Part shown: positions 35,349 through 44,102 of the stretch, piece after piece
Layout: the number at the start of each line of letters is the position of its first letter
Position numbering within the stretch: position 1 is the stretch's first letter
Assembly (NCBI GenBank): GCA_030584085.1
Contig: CP129490.1
Location: forward strand, 3,678,377-3,742,376
Length of the DNA stretch: 64,000 bases
Direction of reading: 5' to 3'
Source: Melioribacteraceae bacterium
GTDB lineage: Bacteria > Bacteroidota > Ignavibacteria > Ignavibacteriales > Melioribacteraceae
Position numbers and translations under genes: made by a program
The notes under the pieces: generated by a model
Told to the model about the DNA's origin: nothing
The model's database searches: none
What the model saw: only the letters and a program-made list of their open reading frames with translations

Positions 35349-38300
35349 ATGCCAGAATCATCTTCCGGTAAAACCGGCAATAAAAGTTTCTCGCTTTCCG
35401 AATTATTAAACAAATATGATAATTTATCAAAGGAAGTTGAACAACTCAAATCATCTTTTTTGAACAAGAGTAAGCTAGATGCATTCTTCACCCTTGCTCC
35501 CATTCCTCTAATTAGTATTGATATAAATTGCGCGATTCTTTTCGCTAACAAAGCTTTCCTTAATTTAATAAGTGAAGAAGTCCAAAACGTTCTTGGAAAA
35601 AAAATTAAAGACTTTGTTATTGATAACAATAAACTTGAAGATATTCAGACAAATATAAAAAAATTATTTACCGGTGAACTGGATAGTTATAAAGAGAAAT
35701 TAGAGTTTAGAAGCAAAACCAAAAGTAAGATTATATTAGAAATTCAAGCGCGCCTTGTTGAATATGACGACGAAATAAAAAAAGCTGTTCACATAACTTT
35801 TCAAGATCGATCCGAAGAAGAAAAATTTAAAGAAGCATATAAGAATGTTGTAGAAAATTCTCTCCAGGCAATTCTTATAATCCAAGATTTTAAAATTGTT
35901 TTTGCAAACCAAAGAGCCGCGGAAATATCGGGTTATTCAATAAATGAGTTGACAAAGCTTGATATCAACGGTGTAAAACATCTTGTTCATCCCGAAGATA
36001 GAGAAAGAATGTTTGAGGTAATGAAACTGCGCTTTAGCGGAAAACGTGTTTCACCCAAACAAGAATTTAGAGGAATCCGAAAAAACGGACAAGTATACTG
36101 GATTGAAGTTCTTGCTTCGTTTATGAATTATAACGGCAAACCCGCATTGCAAGTTGTTCAACTAGATATCTCGGATAAGAAAAAGGTCGAATCGGAAATA
36201 ACAAAAGTTGAGAGCAAATATATTACTCTCGTTGAGCAATCAATTATCGGTGTCTATATAATTACCGATAATGTCTTCACCTATGTTAACCCTAAGTTAG
36301 CGGAAATATTCGGTTATGATCAAGATGAAATGACAAACAAACTTACTCCAAAAGATTTAATTCATCCCAACGATAGAGATCTTGTCCTTTCTAATATTGA
36401 AAAAAGAATAAGCGGCGAAGTTAATAGTCTTCACTACGAATTTAGAGGAATAAGAAAGAACGGCAGAGAAATAACAGTCGAAGTTCACGGCTCAAGAAGT
36501 GAACCTGACGGAAAAATTTCCATAATCGGGATGCTGCAGGATATTACAGAACGAAAGGACATTGAAAATCAACTTTATTTGCAAAGCACAGCCTTAAGTT
36601 CAGCCGCTAACGGAATAGTAATTACTGATTCAAAAGGAACAATAGTTTATATAAATCCGGCCGTTACAAAATTAACCGGCTATACTTTTGATGAATTGAT
36701 AGGGAAGAAACCAAACATTTTCAAATCCGGAAAGCACGATAAATTGTTTTATAAAAACATTTGGGATAAAATAAATTCCGGAAATGTTTGGGAAGGTGAA
36801 ATAACAAACAAGAAAAAAGACGGAACTGATTACATAGAAAGACAAACTATCACTCCTGTTAGAGGAAAAGATGCAAGGATTGAATATTTTATAGCAATTA
36901 AAAACGATGTAACCGAAAGCAAAAATATTGAAAATGCATTAAGAGAAAGTGAAGAAAAACTCAGAAACGTTATTGAACACAGCAATGAAATGTATTACAT
37001 ACATGATACAAACCATGTTTTGAAATATGTAAGTCCACAATCATATGAAATGCTTGGTTATACCGAAGATGAATTAATGATAAATTGGACACAACTTGCA
37101 AGCGATAATCCCATCAACAAGACAGCATTTGAATTAACAGAAAAAGCAATTAAAACAGGCGAAAGGCAAGATGAATATTTACTGGAGTTGATAAGAAAAG
37201 ACGGTAAAAAAATATTTGTACAAACAGCGGAATCACCAATTCTAGATGAATCAGGAAGAGTTACGGCAATTGCCGGAGCGCTTAGAAACGTAACAGAAAA
37301 AATCATTGCCGAAAATAAATTAAAAGAAAGCGAAGAACGATTCCGCGGTTTATATGAAAATGCAATACTCGGAATTTACAGAACATCACCCCAGGGCGAG
37401 ATTGTCATGGCAAACCCTGCTTTATGTAAATTACTGGGATATGATTCATTTGAAGATTTTAAAAAAATTCCTGCCTCCGAAGCTTTGTACGAAAAGTCAT
37501 CTACAAGAAAAATATTTAAAGAACTGATGGACGAACGTAGTGAAGTTTATGGGTTCGAAACTATAGCCAAAAAGAAAGACGGCACAAACTTTTTTATACG
37601 AGAAAGTGCAAGAGCCGTAAAGGATGAAAACGGCAATGTTCAATACTACGAAGGAATTATAGAAGATATAACAACTCAAAAAAATATTGAAGAAAAACTT
37701 ATTGAGGCAAAAGATAACGCCGAGCAGTCTGATAAATTAAAAAGCGAATTTCTTGCACAGATGTCGCATGAAATACGTACACCTATAAATGTTATACTTA
37801 GTTTTTCCAATTTAATTAAAGAAGAAGTAAGAGGATTTATAAGTGACGATCTTTACAATAGTTTTAGCATCGTTGACGGAGCATCAAGAAGAATTATTCG
37901 TACAATTGATTTGATTCTTAATATGTCGCAGCTTCAAACAGGGTCTTACCAAGCAACAATGAATGATTTCGATCTTTACCAGACCGTTTTCATTCAACTT
38001 TATCCGGAATTTTCACGACTTGCAAAAGAGAAAAAGTTAGAGCTGGAAATCAATAATAGAATTGAAAGCACTGAAATTTACGCCGATGAATTTTCTGTTC
38101 GACAAATTTTTGAAAACTTAATTCACAACGCAATTAAGTATACTCATAAAGGAAGAATCACAATAGAGATATTTAAAAACGAAAATGAAAATATTGTTGT
38201 TGAGATTAGGGATACGGGGATTGGAATTTCAAAAGAATACCTTCCAAAAGTATTTACACCGTTTACTCAAGAAGAACACGGATATACTAGAAAGTATGAA

Positions 38301-38426
38301 GGAAACGGGCTGGGACTTGCACTAGTTAAAAGATATTGTGAATTAAACAAGATTCAAATTTCGGTCGATAGCGAAAAACATGTCGGTACAACCTTCACTT
38401 TGATCTTTCCATTGAAAGAAAATTAA
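35349..38426 (+). CDS. Soluble histidine kinase with six PAS domains
   Basis: 1025 residues with no membrane segment. A short coiled coil (about 10-35) precedes six PAS units beginning near residues 45, 170, 290, 405, 530 and 660. Conserved cores are VVENSLQAILII, LVEQSIIGVYII, LSSAANGIVITD, VIEHSNEMYYIH and LYENAILGIYRT. The kinase part has His807 in QMSHEIRTP, the N box ENLIHNAIKYTH, G1 IRDTGIGIS and G2 YEGNGLGLAL. No receiver domain and no response-regulator gene is adjacent, so it is an orphan kinase. The PAS units probably sense cytoplasmic redox, gas or ligand signals. RBS GAGG sits upstream of the ATG. Confidence 0.95.
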   Translation: MPESSSGKTGNKSFSLSELLNKYDNLSKEVEQLKSSFLNKSKLDAFFTLAPIPLISIDINCAILFANKAFLNLISEEVQNVLGKKIKDFVIDNNKLEDIQTNIKKLFTGELDSYKEKLEFRSKTKSKIILEIQARLVEYDDEIKKAVHITFQDRSEEEKFKEAYKNVVENSLQAILIIQDFKIVFANQRAAEISGYSINELTKLDINGVKHLVHPEDRERMFEVMKLRFSGKRVSPKQEFRGIRKNGQVYWIEVLASFMNYNGKPALQVVQLDISDKKKVESEITKVESKYITLVEQSIIGVYIITDNVFTYVNPKLAEIFGYDQDEMTNKLTPKDLIHPNDRDLVLSNIEKRISGEVNSLHYEFRGIRKNGREITVEVHGSRSEPDGKISIIGMLQDITERKDIENQLYLQSTALSSAANGIVITDSKGTIVYINPAVTKLTGYTFDELIGKKPNIFKSGKHDKLFYKNIWDKINSGNVWEGEITNKKKDGTDYIERQTITPVRGKDARIEYFIAIKNDVTESKNIENALRESEEKLRNVIEHSNEMYYIHDTNHVLKYVSPQSYEMLGYTEDELMINWTQLASDNPINKTAFELTEKAIKTGERQDEYLLELIRKDGKKIFVQTAESPILDESGRVTAIAGALRNVTEKIIAENKLKESEERFRGLYENAILGIYRTSPQGEIVMANPALCKLLGYDSFEDFKKIPASEALYEKSSTRKIFKELMDERSEVYGFETIAKKKDGTNFFIRESARAVKDENGNVQYYEGIIEDITTQKNIEEKLIEAKDNAEQSDKLKSEFLAQMSHEIRTPINVILSFSNLIKEEVRGFISDDLYNSFSIVDGASRRIIRTIDLILNMSQLQTGSYQATMNDFDLYQTVFIQLYPEFSRLAKEKKLELEINNRIESTEIYADEFSVRQIFENLIHNAIKYTHKGRITIEIFKNENENIVVEIRDTGIGISKEYLPKVFTPFTQEEHGYTRKYEGNGLGLALVKRYCELNKIQISVDSEKHVGTTFTLIFPLKEN

Positions 38427-39289
38427 GCATCTTGTTTCTTTAACTCTTCTTTATAAATCTCAATTTGTTTTTGCTGTTCTTGATTCAGTTTTGGATAAGC
38501 GAGTTTTAGTTTTTGCATTTCCTCAACGATTATTTCTGAAATAATATAACGCGCAAACCATTTTTTATCGGCGGGAATTATATACCACGGAGCATATTTT
38601 GTAGAAGTAAAATTAATCGCATCCTCAAAACATTTTTGATAATCATCCCAATATTTTCTTTCTTTTAAATCCGAAGCGGAAAATTTCCAATTCTTGGATT
38701 TATCTTCCAACCGTTTAATGAATCTTCCTTTTTGTTCGTCTTTTGAAATATGTAAGAAAAACTTTAACGTCACTATACCGTTTTTATAAAGATATTCTTC
38801 AAAATTTCTTATCTGTTCAAATCTGTTTTTCCAAATATTTTCGGTTACAAATTTTTGAGGCAGCTTTCTATATTTAAGCAAGTCATGAACGCGTACAATT
38901 AAAACGTCTTCATAATGTGATCGATTAAAGATTCCGATTCTTCCTCTCTCCGGCAACGATTTATTTATTCGCCAAAGATAGTCGTGATCCATTTCTTCAG
39001 AAGAAGGTTGCTTGAAACTGAATACTTGTACTCCTTGCGGATTTAAACCGCTCATAACATGTTTAATTGCTCCGTCTTTCCCGGCGGCATCCATTCCTTG
39101 AAAAATTAACAACATAGCATATTTGTCGTAAGCATATAATTTATCTTGAAGTTCGGTCAGCTTTTGAATGTTTTGATCGAGTAATTTTTTGCCGTCGTCT
39201 TTCTTAAGATCAAAATCCATTTCGGTTTTGAATTTCTTTAAAGAGAATTTTTTGTATTCTGCTTTAAATTGATCCGGCTTGATTTCCAT
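38423..39289 (-). CDS. Polyphosphate kinase 2 family protein
   Basis: 288 residues from the ATG at 39289; a TTG four codons upstream is the only longer option. Walker A is FQGMDAAGKDG and the Walker B region is IGIFNRSHYEDVLIVRVH. The lid contains KDEQKGRFIKRLEDKSK. The NRSHYEDV form is characteristic of the polyphosphate:nucleotide phosphotransferase branch (PPK2 class III-like), which uses polyphosphate to phosphorylate AMP and/or ADP; the class is inferred. Its stop codon overlaps the convergent kinase gene stop by 4 bases. Confidence 0.94.
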   Translation of the reverse strand: MEIKPDQFKAEYKKFSLKKFKTEMDFDLKKDDGKKLLDQNIQKLTELQDKLYAYDKYAMLLIFQGMDAAGKDGAIKHVMSGLNPQGVQVFSFKQPSSEEMDHDYLWRINKSLPERGRIGIFNRSHYEDVLIVRVHDLLKYRKLPQKFVTENIWKNRFEQIRNFEEYLYKNGIVTLKFFLHISKDEQKGRFIKRLEDKSKNWKFSASDLKERKYWDDYQKCFEDAINFTSTKYAPWYIIPADKKWFARYIISEIIVEEMQKLKLAYPKLNQEQQKQIEIYKEELKKQDA

Positions 39290-39344
39290 ATACGAGTCCA
39301 AGTTTATTATTTAAAATAAAATAACAAAATTGATCGTGAGATTC

Positions 39345-39376
39345 CGTAGAGAAACGTTGATTTGTCTCTCTACGGT
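39345..39376 (-). terminator. Hairpin after the radical SAM gene
   Basis: CCGTAGAGAAAC pairs with GTCTCTCTACGG with one mismatch, 5 bases beyond the stop codon. The GTAGAGAC-type arm resembles the outer arm of the hairpin at 62946-62993, so it may be a dispersed palindrome used as a terminator. Confidence 0.5.
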
Positions 39377-39381
39377 AATTA

Positions 39382-40602
39382 TTAATTTTTAGGGAAAGAT
39401 CTTAAAAACGTTCCAAATTGTTTCGGTTCCTCCAAACGGCATGACCAAACCAAGCGGTCTTCATGAACGGTGATATCCGGGCAACCATCGCACATATTTT
39501 GATTACCCCACTTATCAAAATCAACCGGTTGAATAAACAAAATTGATTGCATGTGAGCTTTCTTAAATAATCTAAGAGGATTTCTTAAAACATGTCCCAG
39601 ATATTTTTTGAATGAATTTCTTACGCCTTTATCCAGCAGCCAGAGGAAAAACAAAGTTGATCTTCCAAGTTTGGTTGTTTTGGGAGCGGCATAAGAAAGA
39701 TATGTACCTTGAGTAAAGTGATAAAAGAACATAACAAGTTCAAGCATCTTTGGTCCGAAGTAACCGAATATTTTATGGTTGTTACCGATTCTATTTGTCA
39801 ACAACCACTTGAAAGAATCGGGCTGTTCTGTTCCGTTTAAATATGCTGCAGGTGTAAACTCGGGAAATTTCTCTCTTGCAATTTTCAGCATATCCGTTGA
39901 TTTTATATCAACTTTTCGTTTCTCATCGGAGTGATACATTATTTTCTGCCAATCGACTTTTTGTCCGCCGGCATACCAGTCAAACGGCATTTCCGGAACA
40001 ACATGACGAAAAGCAATGAACACCATAGTGTGGACTATATCAATATGTTTATGCGCCCACTCAATCATTCCCGGTACGTATTGAAGTGTGTCATCATAAA
40101 CAGTAGAATTAAAAGAACATGCAATCCCGCCTTCATCGGCAAGCATTTGTGCGTATTGTAATCGTAAATCATTCAGTTCTAATTCGTTTTTTCCTTTCCA
40201 TTCGCCCGGTCTTCCTTGCTTGCTGTCAACATGAAATGTAAAACCATAAACTCCCGCTAACTTTAATTCATGTAAAAGTTCTCTTGTTAACGCTTTACCG
40301 TTTGTATTGATGATGGGCTTAATTCCACGTGCTTTAATTTCAGCAACAAGTTCAACAATGTTTGGATAAAGAAGAGGATCACCGCCGGCGATAGAAATAC
40401 AATCTGATTTTCTTAGTCTTTGAAAAACATCCAATTCACGCTTTACTTCTTCCATTGTTTTGTGCGAGTCTTTAACATTTTCTCGATAACATCCATCGCA
40501 TGCAAGGTTACATGCTGAAGTTGGTTCCAACCAAGAAATAGCATTATCGGGTAAAGTCCAAGGTAGACGAAATAATTGCTTGTGATCGATTACGTTTTCC
40601 AT
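39382..40602 (-). CDS. Radical SAM enzyme with C-terminal Cys cluster
   Basis: 406 residues. The SAM-binding cluster is Cys31, Cys35 and Cys38 in ACNLACDGCYRE (C-x3-C-x2-C), followed by AGGDPLLYP (the GGEP-like motif) and a beta strand PIINTNGKAL. The C-terminal region has CDGCPDITVHEDRLVWSC, which may hold an auxiliary cluster, and basic amphipathic helices (about 310-365) that could lie on a membrane. The reaction and substrate are unknown. The overall plan (PqqE/SkfB/MoaA-like core plus auxiliary site) is used both for peptide and for small-molecule or lipid modification. No peptide precursor was seen beside it. It stands alone. Confidence 0.88.
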   Translation of the reverse strand: MENVIDHKQLFRLPWTLPDNAISWLEPTSACNLACDGCYRENVKDSHKTMEEVKRELDVFQRLRKSDCISIAGGDPLLYPNIVELVAEIKARGIKPIINTNGKALTRELLHELKLAGVYGFTFHVDSKQGRPGEWKGKNELELNDLRLQYAQMLADEGGIACSFNSTVYDDTLQYVPGMIEWAHKHIDIVHTMVFIAFRHVVPEMPFDWYAGGQKVDWQKIMYHSDEKRKVDIKSTDMLKIAREKFPEFTPAAYLNGTEQPDSFKWLLTNRIGNNHKIFGYFGPKMLELVMFFYHFTQGTYLSYAAPKTTKLGRSTLFFLWLLDKGVRNSFKKYLGHVLRNPLRLFKKAHMQSILFIQPVDFDKWGNQNMCDGCPDITVHEDRLVWSCRLEEPKQFGTFLRSFPKN

Positions 40603-40831
40603 AATAACTCCGATTCATATTTATAAAAATCTATCAAACAAATTAAGGTAGTTAAGGTCGGCGAAAAGACATTGCATCTTATATATTAAATAAATATTAT
40701 AATTGTAATCTTACAAGCAATCACAACATTATTAAATAAAAGAAAAATTTTCAATTCGTTTTTTACTAATAAAATAGATAATTAAACAGCATAAAATATC
40801 TTTTATAATGTTTAATAAAAATGAGGGATTT

Positions 40832-41548
40832 ATGGAAACCTTATCATTAAACATATTCTTACAAGCTGCCGATGATATTGAATTAAGCCGATATAAAGTT
40901 ATGGCTGCTATTAAAAATAGCAGCGAGACCTTACATAAAAATATGTTATATCCTGATTTAGCAGAATTGATAAAATTATATTCGATACTGAATGATATTG
41001 TTACCAGAAGAACACTACTTCACGATAGTCTTCCTTCCAAACTGGTTGGATTTGATCTAGAGAATAAAAAAGCGATTTATGAAAAAGTGGAATTGTCCGA
41101 AAGCAAAACCAAATTGGTTTTTGATTTTATCAATTGGGCAATGCCAAAAATCAATGAAATAATAGATGAAGGAAAAGCAATTTTTGATTTTATTGAGAAC
41201 AATCTCATCATAAAAGGAATAGGAATACTACCCATATATAAGAAAGAAGGCTACTTTATTATCCCCGATAATCAAGAAGATACAATGTTGGTTTACAGAT
41301 ATGAGATGACTTTGTTTCCCGCGCAAGGTGAAACTTTTCATACATTGAAGACCAATCTTGTAGAGGCAATTAATTCAAGCGATGTAAGTCTAGTTAAACC
41401 GGAAGAAATAAAATTAGAAATGATTAAGAGATATCCCGAACTTCCCAATCCCGCAGCTTATAAATTTTACATAGACATCGATTTCCCTTTTGCCGAAACA
41501 ATTCTTCCGATTGCAAAAAGAAAATTGATTAGAGAGTTAGCGGCTTAA
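40832..41548 (+). CDS. Protein of unknown function
   Basis: 238 residues from the ATG at 40832, chosen because GAGGG lies 6 bases before it; an earlier in-frame ATG at 40808 has no such site. The sequence starts METLSLNIFLQAADDIE and is mostly helical at the N-terminus, with a beta-rich C-terminal half (YFIIPDNQEDTMLVYRYEMTL in parts). No leader, no membrane segment and no motif that I recognise. The end ETILPIAKRKLIRELAA is basic. It converges on the next gene with only 2 bases between stop codons. The 229 bases upstream are very AT-rich and gene-free. Confidence 0.75.
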   Translation: METLSLNIFLQAADDIELSRYKVMAAIKNSSETLHKNMLYPDLAELIKLYSILNDIVTRRTLLHDSLPSKLVGFDLENKKAIYEKVELSESKTKLVFDFINWAMPKINEIIDEGKAIFDFIENNLIIKGIGILPIYKKEGYFIIPDNQEDTMLVYRYEMTLFPAQGETFHTLKTNLVEAINSSDVSLVKPEEIKLEMIKRYPELPNPAAYKFYIDIDFPFAETILPIAKRKLIRELAA

Positions 41549-41550
41549 GT

Positions 41551-42420
41551 TTACTGGATAAGAATCACATAATTAAAATTTCTTGGGACGGGTACTTTTA
41601 TATATCCTAAGTCGATAAGTTTGTTTGTCGTCTCGGTAACAACGAGGTTGTATCTTTCGAAAAAGTAATGCAGAAAAGTTATAGGTGTATCAGTATTTTG
41701 ATTTCCCCATTCGATAAACCATTCATTTTTATAATCTTGTAATAAGATCACCAACTCATCGGTAATAATATTCGCTACATTATAAAGCGCATTATATTCA
41801 TTCATTGTTAAAACCGGGATACTCATAATTTCACGTTGCATTAATCCGAGTTCATTAAAAGCTGCAATCATTTGTTTGGATAGTTGATACTCGAGCTCGT
41901 TGTTATACTTTATTAATTCATCAAGTAAATATTCTTTAGTTTTTAATTGATCTTCGTTTATCTTAATATCGAACATCAATTCAATATCGTCGTTGTTGAT
42001 TGATAGAAAATTCTGAACATCAAATCGATTGCCGTAAACCCCGTAATAATATTTACCAATCCTCATAAATACATTATTATATAACGAAGTGGAATCAGCA
42101 AAGTTAATCTCGCTGAAATTCTGTTTTATAATTGAAGAGTTCATCGAATCACTTGCAAAAAATTCGTTTCGCAAAAGATTGGCTTGCCAATGATTAATCA
42201 TTACATTGCTGAGAACAAAAAGCGATGCGGTTTGAAACGGGTAATTTTTGAAGACTTCTATTTTGTGATATTCTTTTTTGATCTCGCCTAAATTACCGGC
42301 AATTATGTCTACAATCTTATTAGAAATTTGATCTATGTTAATTAATTCATTTTGCTGAGCAAAGAATGTGCTAGAGACAAACAAAAAGATTAAAAGTAAA
42401 AGAATAATTGAACGATTCAT
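41551..42420 (-). CDS. Exported protein of unknown function
   Basis: 289 residues with a signal peptide (MNRSIILLLLIFLFVSS, cleavage near FFAQQ). The mature region is helical and acidic, without recognisable domains. It follows the 108-residue gene with a gap of 4 bases, so the two are co-transcribed and possibly work together. A small accessory pair of a cytoplasmic and an exported protein is all that can be said. Confidence 0.75.
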   Translation of the reverse strand: MNRSIILLLLIFLFVSSTFFAQQNELINIDQISNKIVDIIAGNLGEIKKEYHKIEVFKNYPFQTASLFVLSNVMINHWQANLLRNEFFASDSMNSSIIKQNFSEINFADSTSLYNNVFMRIGKYYYGVYGNRFDVQNFLSINNDDIELMFDIKINEDQLKTKEYLLDELIKYNNELEYQLSKQMIAAFNELGLMQREIMSIPVLTMNEYNALYNVANIITDELVILLQDYKNEWFIEWGNQNTDTPITFLHYFFERYNLVVTETTNKLIDLGYIKVPVPRNFNYVILIQ

Positions 42421-42424
42421 AAAA

Positions 42425-42751
42425 TTACAGCTTGCCTTCTTTATACATCATTTGAGTTTTCAATCTTAGTAATTGTCGCTCAATAATTAAATCGGCTAGA
42501 TCATCCGGAATATTTTTAGAGTTGTTCATCACAGCAGCAACTTTCTTTTCACTTACGTCAATTCGGTAAAGAGTATTAAAAAATCTTTCTTGGTTTTTTG
42601 TCATCAGTTCTGAAATTCTTTTTGATAAAAACTCTTTTATAATTTTTAATTCCTCGGAATAATCTTTCGTTGTTGGAAGATTAATTTTGTCAATTGAAAA
42701 ATCGTTGTACAACTTTTCAATTAGGGGTTGTATGAGTTCGTTGTTGTCCAT
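42425..42751 (-). CDS. Small cytoplasmic protein of unknown function
   Basis: 108 residues, highly charged and predicted almost entirely helical (ELIQPLIEKLYNDF; EELKIIKEFLSKRISELM; DDLADLIIERQLLRLK). It has no leader and no known motif. It is the first gene of a two-gene unit with the exported protein at 41551-42420. A dispersed repeat lies directly upstream (42759-42824). Confidence 0.72.
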   Translation of the reverse strand: MDNNELIQPLIEKLYNDFSIDKINLPTTKDYSEELKIIKEFLSKRISELMTKNQERFFNTLYRIDVSEKKVAAVMNNSKNIPDDLADLIIERQLLRLKTQMMYKEGKL

Positions 42752-42758
42752 AAATAAA

Positions 42759-42824
42759 CTTTGCGCCTCTGCGTCTTAGCGGTTGATTTTCATTAATTCA
42801 CCGCAAAGGCGCGAAGACGCAAAG
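42759..42824. repeat. Imperfect inverted repeat of the GCGTCTT/AAGACGC type
   Basis: Left arm 42759-42783 (CTTTGCGCCTCTGCGTCTTA then GCGGT) and right arm 42800-42824 (ACCGC then AAAGGCGCGAAGACGCAAAG) are complementary except for a few positions. It fills most of the 79-base gap between two genes on the same strand. Its GC content is much higher than its surroundings, which suggests a dispersed genomic repeat. Confidence 0.7.
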
Positions 42825-42830
42825 GAATGT

Positions 42831-44102
42831 CTAATACTGGTATTTAAACCACTTCACAACTTCAGCCCAGCTTGGCTTTTTACCGGTACGTAAGATACCG
42901 ACGCGATAAATTTTTCCTGCAAGCATAAATATACCGAAGAATGTCGCAATATTAATTACAATTGCTACTAACAATTCCCACAAGGGAACTTCAACCAAGG
43001 TCATTCTTGCCGGCATAACAATTATTGATGAAAAAGGAACAAAAGAAGAAATCTTTATCAACGCACTATCCGGATTATTTTGAGAAGTTATTGCAATAAA
43101 AAACGGAATCATTATCAACATCATAATCGGCCAAATACCGGATTGTGCATCTTGATCATTATCGAAAATTGCACCGACAGAAGCAAATAATCCTAAGAAT
43201 GTCATCAACCCGATAAAATAATTTATTAAGAAATAAACAATCATTCCCATATCAAGCTTTAGATTAAAATCAGCTGGAAGCGTAAATACAGAAGTTGTAA
43301 TAAGCATAATAACAGGAAGCAGCCAGATAAACATTTGCATTAATCCGGTTATTCCGGTTCCGAGAATTTTCCCGGTCATTAAATCATTACTTGAACAAGA
43401 TGACAAAAGCACTTCAACAATTTTTGATGTTTTCTCTTCCACGACTGCGCGCATCATCATTGTGCCGAGAAATATTAAGCTGAAGTAAAGAAGAAAAGTA
43501 AATAAGAAAGACGCGATTAAATTCCCAACGCCCTCTTCTTCAACATCTTTGTCGGTAGAAACTCTGAATGTATTAAACCCCACACGCATTCCGGCAAATT
43601 CAATTTCTTCTTGAGAGAAGTTTTTATCTTCAAAATAAGTTTCAACAAGTGCGTTGTTTATCATATCGCGGAGCTTATCAAACACCGTTCTATTGTTCGG
43701 ATTTTTGGAATAGTATTCTACATTCTTGTTGGCAAGCGCGCTTGACGGAACAAAAATAATTGCGGTTAGTTTATCACTTAAAAGATCTTCTCTTTTTTCT
43801 TCTAAGTAACTTTGCAGTGAAGAACTGTCTTTTTGAAAATAGTTTACTTTATAATATCCGTTTTGGATGAACGTTCTTTCTTGGAAAACTTTTTGGATGT
43901 TGTCCAATACTTTTCCGTCTTCGGCTATAAGTTCAATTGAAGTACCTTCATCACTTTCCTGAGTTAATAAAAAAGTTTGAAAGCCGAGAATTCCAAACAT
44001 GAAAATAGGAAGCAATAAAGTCATAATGACAAAAGTTTTAGATAAGAGTTTATCTCTTAGCTCGCGTTTAACAACGGTTAATGCTTTATTTAAATTAAAC
44101 AT
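42831..44102 (-). CDS. ABC-2 type transporter permease (NatB-like)
   Basis: 423 residues. One N-terminal helix (about 20-42) is followed by a large extracytoplasmic domain (to about residue 190) and then six further helices. FLGTMMMRAVVEEKTSKIVEVLLSSCSS is the characteristic cytoplasmic coupling region of NatB/YhaP-type permeases. It overlaps the ATPase gene by 8 bases, so the two form one exporter. The substrate is not evident; NatAB systems export sodium or small molecules. Confidence 0.92.
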   Translation of the reverse strand: MFNLNKALTVVKRELRDKLLSKTFVIMTLLLPIFMFGILGFQTFLLTQESDEGTSIELIAEDGKVLDNIQKVFQERTFIQNGYYKVNYFQKDSSSLQSYLEEKREDLLSDKLTAIIFVPSSALANKNVEYYSKNPNNRTVFDKLRDMINNALVETYFEDKNFSQEEIEFAGMRVGFNTFRVSTDKDVEEEGVGNLIASFLFTFLLYFSLIFLGTMMMRAVVEEKTSKIVEVLLSSCSSNDLMTGKILGTGITGLMQMFIWLLPVIMLITTSVFTLPADFNLKLDMGMIVYFLINYFIGLMTFLGLFASVGAIFDNDQDAQSGIWPIMMLIMIPFFIAITSQNNPDSALIKISSFVPFSSIIVMPARMTLVEVPLWELLVAIVINIATFFGIFMLAGKIYRVGILRTGKKPSWAEVVKWFKYQY

